Shown: in pieces, positions 55,815 to 64,000 of the stretch
How the letters are laid out: every line of letters starts with the position of its first letter
How positions within the stretch are numbered: the stretch's first letter is position 1
Position numbers and translations under genes: made by a program
The notes under the pieces: generated by a model
The model's input: only the letters and a program-made list of their open reading frames with translations
Told to the model about the DNA's origin: nothing
Database searches by the model: none
DNA from: Apium graveolens
Lineage: Eukaryota > Streptophyta > Magnoliopsida > Apiales > Apiaceae
NCBI RefSeq assembly: GCF_009905375.1
Contig: NC_133647.1
Span: 81,727,742-81,791,741, forward strand
Reading direction: 5' to 3'
DNA length: 64,000 nt

Positions 55815-56030
55815 GAATATTATTTCGAATATTATTCGAAGGCGTATGACTCCTTTTGTTTATTTATCTGAATATTACTTGAATATTCATCGGAGGGCTT
55901 ATGACTCTTTTATATTATTTATTGAATATTATTTGAATATTCATTCGAAGGCTTATGACTCAGTTTATATTATTTAATGAATATTATTTGAATATTCATT
56001 TGAGGATCTATGACTCCGATTATTTGTCGA
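55815..56030 (+). repeat. four ~55-bp tandem repeats in E4 LTR
   Basis: Units starting GAATATTA at 55815, 55870, 55924 and 55979 contain GAATATTC-like palindromic pieces, then GG(C/A)(G/T)TATGACTC. Period 54-55 bp. Confidence 0.85.
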
Positions 56031-56840
56031 GGTATATTCTTTATTTTATTAAAGAATAAGGTGTCAATAATCAAACTTATTTTCGATTATTCAAATAAAG
56101 ATAGTACTTTCATATAAGTATATCTTTGGTTATTTAATACTCGTTTCAAGTATAAGTTTTAATACTTCTACTTCAATTATTTTTATAAAGATTATTCTTT
56201 ATGGGAATATTATTTAAATATTAACATTCAGTCATTTTCTAAATATTCTGGGGACTGATTTACTTCATTAAATCAGTTTTACTCCAAACACTCTTTAAAG
56301 TGTTTTCGAGTCTTTAAAATGATTTTCAAAAGTTAGAGCGGATCCCAAAACTATTTTTATATTTAAGATCTTCGTTTTAAAAAAGGGGATTTAAATACTC
56401 GTTCAAAACATGGGGGATCCAGCTCGGTGGTGTGTTTTATATTGGCAACAAGGTTGCTGTCTTGGTAAAAGAGTTTTTGATTACTTACCCAATATTCGGG
56501 AAGTAAAATTCTTGGAACAAGTTAATCCATTAACAGGCATCGCCTGGGAAATATCGGTGAGTTTTCCTTTCCAACTAGATACGACTTCTTGTTGGAGCCG
56601 TATCAACAAGTTTCTACTTGGGGAAAGGGGGAAACGAGCTTTACGTTTCAGAGTCATGGATTTCATCTGAACTAGGAGTGGCGTAAGTGGTCGAGTAGCG
56701 CCGGCCCAGCCTTATTATATTGGCCCAAATGGCCTGGAAGTTCCGCTAAGGCGGTCCATTCCTTAGGAGTTCAGTGTTCGGTTGACAAGTAAATCCGACA
56801 GGTTCTCCTCTACATGTAGAAAATGGTGGGGTTGTACTAC

Positions 56841-56857
56841 TACGACTGATCATCGTA
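56841..56857 (+). other. CTGATCA-loop hairpin, E4 LTR
   Basis: TACGA-CTGATCA-TCGTA has a perfect 5-bp stem whose sequence differs from those of the other families. Confidence 0.65.
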
Positions 56858-59585
56858 AGTGGTCTTCCTGGCACGGTAAACTCCCGTAATGAGTTCATCA
56901 TCCATTTGGATAATTCTGCAACACTACCCGTAGCATTTCGATCGAAAGGCTACTAATGGGTGGTTGCCGAAGCATTGACAGGGTCAAACATTTTTATTGG
57001 TGTATCCATTGAATGAAGTATCTCGTAACTTCATCTCTTTTCAAAATATTTCAAAGATCAAATATTTTCAAGTTTTATTTGTGGTCTCATCTATGGGATG
57101 ACCTCGTGTTACAACTGGTATTTTGTGTAATATTATTTGCGAACTCTGTATAATATTAGAGTCGACAATAAATATATTTATTGATTGTATATTTGTGTGA
57201 ATGGACTTTGCTGCATTATGAATTACTTTATTTAAAATATGAATTTTTCAAAGCGAGAGTTTTATTAATTTCTCTTATTATTGATTTATAGAGAATATTC
57301 TTTACCTTGGGGAAATTATTTTTTTTTAAAATCATTTCATTCACAAATCACAAAAGTGATCTCATAAAATTTCTAAAAAAATCGAGTTATTTTATGGTAC
57401 AACTTTTATAATTTTCGAAATTTTATTTTATTTTATAAAAAATAAATCTTTGAAATTAGTAGTTTAGTAATTAGCAATTTACATGAATACCCATGCATGC
57501 AAATACCCTCCCATTCAACTTAAAGGGCTAAAAAGACAATTCATATCCCACTAACTCTCTTTTATCCACCAAAAGACCAAACTAACCTTACATGCATTTT
57601 TGGCTTAGCTTTGGGAGAAGGGCACTCTTGTAAATTCTGAACTCCACTCACATTTAATCAAATCAAAACCACAAAACAAGCACAAGTTGTCATGATCATT
57701 TCATTTTTCACTCCACACTTCCACCCTCACCTCACTCTCTCCTCCCTCTCTTCTCTTCCCTCTCGGCTAAACCCCTTCCCCCAACCCCTTCAATTTTTCT
57801 TCAATAAATCCTTGCCATTCTAGTATAATTTCACTACTCATTAATATATAATACACTTTCCAAGAAGTTCCATGCTTAGGAGATGAAGTTTAATGCTTGC
57901 ATGTCTTGTTTTTATGTGATCTCCAAGGAGAAACTCTTTAATTCATGTGGATTAAAGAGTTCTCCATGAGATATACTTTTTATGTGCATAAACTAAGTGT
58001 TTCCTTGATTAAAACTCCTTTAAACACTTGCATGCTACTGATCTCTAGTTGTAATGCCATGTTTTACTTTGCATGTTAGAGATAGGGCATTATTTTCAAG
58101 AATGATCAAGTTATATATGCTCTCTTTTTCGAAAATATACATGCATGTTTGGTTTGTGATTAAATTCGACCTATATGGGCTAAAAACGAATTATTTCCTT
58201 GATATCATTCTTGATCTTAGTTTTTAAAATATAGTATGCATGATCCCTTGAAATAGTTTAGTATTTTAAGTGGAATTTATGAGCTAATAATCCCATTATT
58301 TAGTCGAACTTGTTTTTGTGATCATTGTGAGTTGCATGTTAAGTTTTAGTTTGCATGTTGGTGTTATAGGGCATGAATGATCTCCAATATTGGTTGAGGC
58401 CTTAGTTTAAAGTCTTATAGAAGTAAATTTGCCTTGGTTGAGATTTAATTCGTGGTTTTGAAGTGGGAGTTAAGTTGGAAAGGCTAGGATAGAATCCTGA
58501 AATTTTTCCAGATTTGCATGTGAGTTGTGTGTTGATTTTGAATGGGCATTTCTTAGGAATTGTTAGGCCCAAGCCACGGGGAGTTAGTACTTGGGTTGTA
58601 GTTGAGTCCAGAAGCCATTAATTAGAGAAACCCAACCATTTAGTGAGGTGCACACACCAAAACTTAGATTCTGCCAGAACAGGGGACAGATTGAGTTTAG
58701 TACGTTTTGGAGATCAAAAAGTTGGATTAAGAGTAAGCCCTCATTAGGAATTGATTACTACTGATACTAGGGAGTTTAAGGAAGAGTTTGAAGTCGAACC
58801 ATGGAGGTTTAGAGTTAGAACCAATGAGTTTAAGTTAGTCCAAAACAGGGCAGTTTTCAGGACACTCATTTAGAGTTGTGTCAACTTTGAGCTTAGGCCC
58901 AAGAAAATCTAGGAAGGCCCTTAGTGTCATTCAAAGTGCACAAGTTAGCTTATAGACTTAAGAATCCAGTAGGTCAATTTTGGTTAGGAATATTCGAGCT
59001 TTAGTGGTGTTAAAAACTGAGAGTTGCCTAAGGTGTCGCCATAAGTATGCAAGTGAGAACGCTTTCTTTTAGCGTTTAGTTTTATGGACCCTTTGAGTGA
59101 GGCATGAGTGAGCCCTAGTGTTTACATTTAGATATAGGTCAGTATAGTGTTAGGCCAAGGTTTTGGCTAAGAGAATTGGAACCACCAAGTGTAGGCCCTT
59201 CAAGAGTCGAGACTAGTTTAGTAGTGTCTCGCAAGTGGAATTGTGGAGATTTGAGAGTGAGATCATTCAAGTCCCGAATAAAGCACCAAGTCTAAATAAT
59301 AGTATGAGTATACCTATATGTGTTATGTGCTCCAAGGTGCTACTATATGTATATGTGCATGGTGTTGTGTGTTAACTTAGTGTTTTACGCAATATAAGAC
59401 ACCAAGCATTACTTGGAGTCAATTTGTGCATTTGGTGTTAGGGTTGTTTGGTGTCATAAGAGTCCGTAGTAATGAGGGATTCTTATTATTTTGTAGGATC
59501 AAGTGAAGATAGGAAGCTTGCCGTCAAGGTCGAGTAGTGCTCCCGTCACTCCCAAGACAAGTCGTGTGTAGTCAAACCTCTCAAG

Positions 59586-59721
59586 GCAAGTGTCCTTCCC
59601 TTGTAAACATTATATTGTGCAAGTGTACTCTTCCTTCGTAATGATAATATGCGAGTGTTTTCCCTTGTTGAATTGATATTATGCAAGTATACTCCTTTTG
59701 TTAATTATATGTTATGCAAGT
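59586..59721 (+). repeat. array of GCAAGT donor-like hexamers every 32-33 bp, E5 LTR
   Basis: GCAAGT (once GCGAGT) occurs at 59586, 59619, 59651, 59683 and 59716. The intervening sequence is only loosely conserved (pyrimidine-rich, then AT-rich). E6 has the same spacing. Confidence 0.75.
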
Positions 59722-60849
59722 ACCCTGAGATACTTATTGGAACCATGATAGCTTGCTTGAATTTGATATTGCCCATTGTTATAAGTACCCGAGCTTGATT
59801 TGAGTTGGTATAATTGGTATACCTTGATCACCCCAAACTCATTCAGAAGCATTTCGCACCTTTAATAATCATTCATATACCTTGTTGTATTCCCCTTGAC
59901 TTAGTCTTTAAATATCCTTATTGATTATACATTATCGAATTTGCTTGCGAACTTGAGAAAGTTAATCCCTTCGAATCATATCACCATTTTCGATTGTTTA
60001 TCATTTCCCTTCATTAAACCCTGAGATAACGATTCATTTGTACACTTTCCTATTGCCCCTTACTATGATACTCGAACATTGAAATTTCTTTGATACCCTA
60101 TGATTGTAACCCTAGTTGAGATTCCTACCTTTATGGTTTATTGATTCGAACTCTTTTACAATACTTTCTTCCTTGATTGTTAAACCATTGATATTCATCT
60201 TTAATAACCTCTAGTGAGAAGATTGTTCTTCTATCAATAAGAATCTCGTAATCTTAATCCTTTGATTTTTGATCATAACCCTATTATTTGAAATCCTTCG
60301 GAATTGGAATGATTGATACCCTTACTTATAATCATTAGAATTTCCCTATGTTAAACTATTGTTACTCAACCCTGATTATTCCTTTAAATCAGTAAATTGT
60401 TCCTTTGCATTGAACCCTGAATTGATTTCCTCACCTTGATAGTTCAATTCTTCTGGCAATAAACCTTGACTTAGTACAACTGTTGTTGAGTTTGGCTTAG
60501 AATTCCTTAAAGAAGTACTCAATCCTTTCATGCCTAAAGAGCTTTTAAAATGATATTATTTCTGGCATCAAATTTTTATCAAACTGTAAAGTTTTTAAAA
60601 GCCAAATTGTCAAAGGGACAATAAATGTTTTCTTGAGAATAGTGAAGATGTTACTGTTTAAGAAATTTATTATCAATCGGCATCAGTTTTTAAAATGATT
60701 AAAAAGTTGGGTTTTCAGTCCCAAAGGGGGACAAATGTTTTCTTTAGATAGTGGATCTGGACTGAGACGCGAGTCCTTTCCACACTTAAATTGTAGGCTT
60801 AAAAGTTGCCTAGGGATCCCATTAATGTTTTAGAACCCAGCGAGGTTCG

Positions 60850-60883
60850 GGATTACTTCGCGGCTGATCACCGGCTGTAATCC
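60850..60883 (+). other. CTGATCA-loop hairpin, E5 LTR
   Basis: GGATTAC/GTAATCC outer stem, CGG/CCG inner stem and loop CTGATCA (60864-60870), 473 nt from the LTR end. The core is identical to E2. Confidence 0.7.
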
Positions 60884-61058
60884 GTAGCGTCATAAAATGG
60901 TTTTTGGATTAAGAAATGATTTTGGAAATGTTTTGTTACAAACAAATGATGCCATCACCCAAAAGTTCATCTCTTATTGCTATTAGCTCAATCTTCACAT
61001 TGTCACTCTTTCATATGTATCTTGATTCATATTTTGTATCATATTTTTTAGCACTTGC

Positions 61059-61073
61059 TGAGCATTTAGCTCA
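61059..61073 (+). other. TGAGC/GCTCA hairpin, E5 LTR
   Basis: TGAGC-ATTTA-GCTCA, preceded by ACTTGC. Confidence 0.55.
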
Positions 61074-61109
61074 CTACTTGCTTTCACCCTGATATTACAG
61101 CTAGCAGCT

Positions 61110-61187
61110 ATGGTTAGATTCAAGCAGACCGCTCGTAAGTCCACTGGAAATGCTGAGGCTTATTTGAGAGCTCAGGTAGGTAGCTGA
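61110..61187 (+). CDS. E5 LTR coding exon with histone H3-tail-like peptide
   Basis: An ATG 10 nt after the ATATTACAG acceptor opens a 25-codon frame beginning MVRFKQTARKSTG. After initiator-Met removal, 10 of 12 residues equal the histone H3 N-terminus (ARTKQTARKSTG), with V for A1 and F for T3; K4, R8, K9, S10 and T11 are present. The following AYLRAQ is shared with E2. The CAG at 61173-61175 is followed by GTAGGT, a strong donor. Splicing to 61502 would remove 326 nt with the primer site and join in phase 0 to the pre-gag frame. Unspliced, the frame ends at TGA (61185). Exon structure is inferred. Confidence 0.6.
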   Translation: MVRFKQTARKSTGNAEAYLRAQVGS

Positions 61188-61360
61188 AAGTCTATTGTGA
61201 GGACCGGTAGTTATGAAGTTGTATTAGTTTGTAGGGTTGGACTGTTCTTCAAACACTAAACCTAGCGATCCTGGATATTGTCTGTAAACAGCCTTTTGTA
61301 ATATTATTTTATTATTAAGTCATTTATATTGTTAAGTGTAATTTGGGGCTGTGACAGGTC

Positions 61361-61373
61361 TTGGTATCAGAGC
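61361..61373 (+). other. E5 primer binding site (initiator tRNA-Met)
   Basis: TTGGTATCAGAGC four bases after the LTR. It lies within the proposed intron 61176-61501. Confidence 0.95.
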
Positions 61374-61501
61374 TATGGTTTAGAGTCCCTGAAAACAGTC
61401 CAAATAGGCTATAAGGTGTAGAATATAAATATAGGAAGCGCGAGAGAGTAAGTAGATATTATTCGGGTAAATAGCCAATATTTCCCTTCGTTATATCTCA
61501 G

Positions 61502-61882
61502 CAAAGGATGCATTCGTCTTCATCTTCAGTGCCATCCGACACTATCTCTTTCTCTATGTACGCTGATTCGAGGCTTCAGTTCAATAGGCTTCAGGGGAAG
61601 TATGATCGATTGTTGGAGCGACTCGATGTAGCTTTTGAGGATGATACTCGACCTAAGAATGAACCTAAGACGTAGTTGATCATGAGACCTGAGTCCTTGT
61701 TGCCGCTCATCAACAATAAGCTCAACGAGATACCAGCGCACCGCGATCGCAGTAGCCAGCATACCATCCAGCTAGTGACAAATGAGCTTCAGGACATAGT
61801 GAAGGTACTTCAGAAGCAGGAGTGGATCGAGATTCCAAAGGCTCGTGACAATAGCGAGGAGACTCAGGAAGCAGAAGATTAG
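61502..61882 (+). pseudogene. E5 pre-gag frame, homologous to E2 26489-26845, one nonsense codon
   Basis: From the TATATCTCAG acceptor (ends 61501) the frame encodes QRMHSSSSS, SFSMYADSRLQFNRLQGKYD, and after a TAG (61673-61675) INNKLNEIPAHRDRSSQHTI and VTNELQDIVKVLQKQ, ending TAG at 61880-61882. It aligns with E2 over nearly its full length without gaps except in the middle; QGKY, AHRDR and DEL/NEL-Q-IVK are shared. The TAG can derive from CAG by one C-to-T change. An ATG at 61508 allows an unspliced start here, which E2 lacks. It is probably helical; function unknown. Confidence 0.65.
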
Positions 61883-62229
61883 GTCGATTAGGAGCTAGAT
61901 TTCCTAATTTCTTTTCCAGTTGGCTATCATCCTAGTTTTTAAACTCTTGAACTATATAGTTTCCCTATTTCCTTGTTGAACTTTGATATCGTTGTATTTT
62001 ATTTGAACCTTAATTATTGTGTTGTACGCCGATTTTGCTTTGATGATTAATGCCTTGCTATTTCGTTTCAATTTCACTTTCGTTTACATATCTAGAATTG
62101 TCTATCACCTTTATTGCTAATAACCAAAAATCTGAATTGCATGTGAGAACCTTAACTTGTAAACCCCCTTAACATGAAAAAAAATGTTATATTTACAACT
62201 GTTTTGTTAAACCGTTTTATTTCAGAATC
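61883..62229 (+). other. E5 spacer between pre-gag frame and gag
   Basis: An AT-rich 350-base untranslated stretch. Nothing recognisable. Confidence 0.5.
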
Positions 62230-63255
62230 ATGCCACCCAAAAAGACGAGGCAAACTAGTACCTCTACCGACCCTGATATCCTTCGAATATTGGAAACTTT
62301 GCAATAGCAAACCCATACACTTGCTCAACAACAACAAACTGCTCAACAAGAATCCCAACAACAACAATTTTGAAACCCAGAGAATCATGAACAACACCAA
62401 CATCAACCAGATCTACCAGTACCTCCTCAGCCAATAGTAACTTTAAAAGCTTTTCAAAGTGTGAACCCTTCAGCTTTTCATGATACCACTGACCCAGTTG
62501 TAGCCAACACCTGGATAAGAGAAATGGAGAGATCTTTAGAATTGGTTAGGTTAGAGGAAGAGCAGAAGACTGTCTATGTTACGTATTTTCTGAAGGGAGA
62601 AGTGATCTATTGGTGGGATTCTGTGAAGGCCATGGAAGCAGTTCAGCTAGTTACTTGGGCAAGATTTTAGGATCTATTCTTGGAGAAGTATTATCCCAAG
62701 TATATTCAGAAGCAGATGGAAGTGAAGTTTTTGGAATTGAAGCAAGGGAATATGTCAGTCTTGGAGTATGAGAAGAAGTTCAAAGAATTATCAAGGTTTG
62801 TGGCCAAGTATGTAGGAACTGAAGAAGAGAAAGCCCAAAGGTTTCAGCAAGGGCTTGAATATTGGATTCGGGATAGAGTGTCGATGTTTGAAATCGATAC
62901 TTATGCAGGAGTAGTTCAGAAGGCGGCTTTGATTAAAAGTAATTGAGTGCAGTCTAGGAAGGAAAGAGATAAAAAAAGAGAAGGTATTTCAAGGAGAAAG
63001 GACGGAATCAGGAGGTCAGATAGACAAGAATATGAAGAGGATTGGATTCCAGAAGGGGTGGAACTCACAGAAAAAAAGGAGAAGTGAGTAAGAAGCAGAA
63101 TAACAAAGGAAATTTCCAATAGAATCAAGGACCAGCAAGTGAGAATAGGCAGCCAAGGGTTGAATGCAAGCACTGTGGGAAGAAGCATCTGGGAGTTTAT
63201 AATAAGGTCAACATGACTTGTTATCGGTGCAATAAGAAAGGACATTTGGCAAATG
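62230..63255 (+). pseudogene. E5 gag, multiple stops
   Basis: The ATG at 62230 starts MPPKKTRQ, then TDPDILRILETLQ as in E2. Stops lie at 62305 (TAG), 62371 (TGA), 62668 (TAG) and 62944 (TGA), and frameshifts follow after 62947. Recognisable parts are [46 protein letters not shown] and FQQGLEYWIRDRV, then zinc-knuckle remnants (CKHCGRKHLGVY with the last Cys lost; CYRCNKKGHLANEY with the last Cys lost). It resembles E2 throughout. Confidence 0.9.
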
Positions 63256-64000
63256 AGTATAGTGCTCAGATAGATTATAAGTCTAAAAGAGTTTGTTTAA
63301 GGTCAAAGAATGGAATGAAAGTGGTGTTTAAAGGACAAAAGCAAGAATAATTGTTTCTGACAGCTGTTCAGGCTAACAATTTGCTTAGGAAAGGTTGCGA
63401 GGTATTCCTAGCTTATGTAGTGGATTCGGAGAAGGAAGTTCCTAGTATAGAAGCGATTCCAGTGGTGAGAGAGTTTCCGAACGTGTTTCTAGAAGAGTTT
63501 CCAGGATTACCGCCAATCGAAAAATTGAGTTTGAGATTAATCTTGCTCCAGGAGCAGAACCAGTTTCTAAGGCACCGTATAAAATGGCCCCAGCATAGAT
63601 GAAGGAGTTAGCAAGTCAATTGCAAGAACTTTTGGATAAATATAAGGTCCAGTGTATCGCCATGGGGAGCACCAGTTCTGTTTATAAAGAAAAAGGATGG
63701 GAGTATGAGACTTGTATAGACTATCGCGAGTTAAACAAATTTACGATTAAGAACATATATCCGCTACCAAGGATAGATGATCTATTCGATCAATTAAAAG
63801 GAGCTAAGTGTTTCTCTAAGATTGATTTAAGGTCAGGATACCATCAGTCGAAGATCAAGCTAGAAGATATTCCGAAGACAGCATTCAGGACAAGGTATGA
63901 ACATTATGAGTTTTTAGTAATGCCATTTGGGTTAATAAATGCCCCAGCAGCTTTCATGGATTTAATGAATAAAGTTTTCAAGAGATATTTGGATAAGTTC
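63256..64000 (+). pseudogene. E5 pol fragment: protease deleted, RT to window end
   Basis: Directly after the second knuckle remnant the sequence continues with AQIDYKSKRVCL and VVFKGQKQE, which in E2 lie about 0.5 kb further on, so the third knuckle and the whole catalytic protease are missing. [20 protein letters not shown] and the RT N-terminus follow ([47 protein letters not shown]) over several frames with stops, for example TAG at 63596. The window ends just before the RT catalytic motif. Confidence 0.88.

Larger units (their letters stand above)
53615..57106 (+). repeat. E4: gypsy LTR fragment, truncated by E5
   Basis: It starts TGTAATAACCCC inside copia-3 RT (flank TGTAC). Over 3492 bp it has the same ordered modules as the other gypsy LTRs: a coding-poor AT-rich region, AAACCCTAG near 54592, a TTTATAG acceptor and a 45-nt exon-like piece ending CAG|GCAAGT (55411/55412), an AT microsatellite near 55690-55745, 55-bp tandem repeats (55815-56030) and a CTGATCA hairpin (56841-56857). 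The TGAGC hairpin and LTR end are missing because E5 is inserted at 57106. No coding sequence is recognised; a 86-codon frame at 56410 has no homology I know. Confidence 0.75.
57107..61356 (+). repeat. E5 5' LTR (4250 bp)
   Basis: It starts TGTTACAACTGG, corresponding to TGTTACGACCGG in E2, and ends GGCTGTGACA. It shares with E2 the TTCAAAGCGAGAG block (near 57247), the C/T-rich stretch (57720-57780) and TATATAATA (57845-57853). An exon-like piece (59497-59585) ends CTCAAG|GCAAGT. A five-fold GCAAGT array, both hairpins, the acceptor ATATTACAG (61100) and the H3-tail-like exon follow. There is no other coding sequence. Confidence 0.93.
57107..64000 (+). mobile_element. E5: chromovirus-type Ty3/gypsy retrotransposon (5' part; runs off the window)
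   Basis: The 5' LTR (57107-61356), primer site, pre-gag frame, gag and the start of RT are present. The LTR and proteins are homologous to E2, but the LTR is longer (4250 against about 3860 bp). Gag has several stops and the protease region is deleted, so this copy is non-functional. The left flank is CCTCG; the target duplication cannot be checked. Confidence 0.93.

Noticed and set aside
56410..56670. 86-codon frame in E4 LTR
   Set aside because: Single copy in the window, no motif, and a comparable frame exists on the opposite strand; probably chance.
61110..61150. Captured true histone H3 gene fragment
   Set aside because: Similarity ends after about 12 residues and continues into a family-specific AY-RAQ segment; there is no H3 core sequence, so mimicry, chance or a very short capture are left as explanations.
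57107..61356. A single 7.7-kb LTR from 53615 to 61356
   Set aside because: TGTTAC at 57107 begins sequence homologous to the E2 LTR from its first base, and two sets of GCAAGT and CTGATCA modules are present, so two nested LTRs explain it better.

Overview
This window reads as repeat-rich nuclear DNA of a flowering plant, probably a eudicot. It is AT-rich, and I found no cellular gene, tRNA or rRNA. Essentially every base can be assigned to LTR retrotransposons nested inside one another. The chromodomain Ty3/gypsy elements resemble the Tekay/Del lineage (LTRs of 3.5-4.3 kb, initiator-tRNA-Met primer site, single gag-pol frame, chromodomain-like integrase tail). The Ty1/copia elements resemble the SIRE lineage (long gag with a coiled-coil region, serine-rich linker before RT, extra reading frame after pol). 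I could not place the plant further.

Layout, with my own labels. E1 (gypsy, +) covers 1-11578 and its first ~107 bases lie outside the window. It is inserted in copia-1 (-), which runs 11579-17675 and 30855-32571. Copia-1 is also split inside its gag zinc-knuckle codons by E2 (gypsy, -, 17676-30854, target duplication GATGT). Copia-1 itself sits in copia-2 (-), of which a gag piece remains at 32572-33397. Copia-2 is broken by E6, a gypsy LTR fragment (+, 33398-36199). Copia-3 (+, 36200-38809 and 50805-53614) follows. It is split by E3 (gypsy, +, 38810-50804, target duplication CAAAT) and cut at 53614 by E4, a gypsy LTR fragment (+, 53615-57106). E4 is in turn cut by E5 (gypsy, +, 57107 to the window end). 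E2 and E5 are one family; E1, E3 and E4 are three others.

Only E3 looks coding-competent. It has identical-length 3486-bp LTRs with about eight differences by eye, and an uninterrupted 1507-codon gag-pol with every catalytic residue visible. E2 keeps a single gag-pol frame broken by four nonsense codons, all explainable by C-to-T change. E1 lost RNase H and most of integrase. E5 lost its protease. The copia elements are pseudogenes.

The most unusual observation is a putative spliced gene upstream of gag in E1, E2 and E5. A short coding exon inside the LTR carries the start codon. It ends in CAG at a GT donor and would join in phase 0, across the primer binding site, to a reading frame lying between the primer site and gag. 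In E2 and E5 the exon encodes a peptide beginning VRFKQTARK, which matches the histone H3 tail (ARTKQTARK) at seven of nine positions; in E5 the match extends to ten of twelve. Upstream of this exon the LTRs share an intron-like module: an AG|GCAAGT donor, a hairpin whose loop is always CTGATCA while its stem changes between families, a second TGAGC/GCTCA hairpin, and a CAG acceptor. Another conserved stem-loop precedes the polypurine tract. These are inferences from sequence alone and need transcript data.
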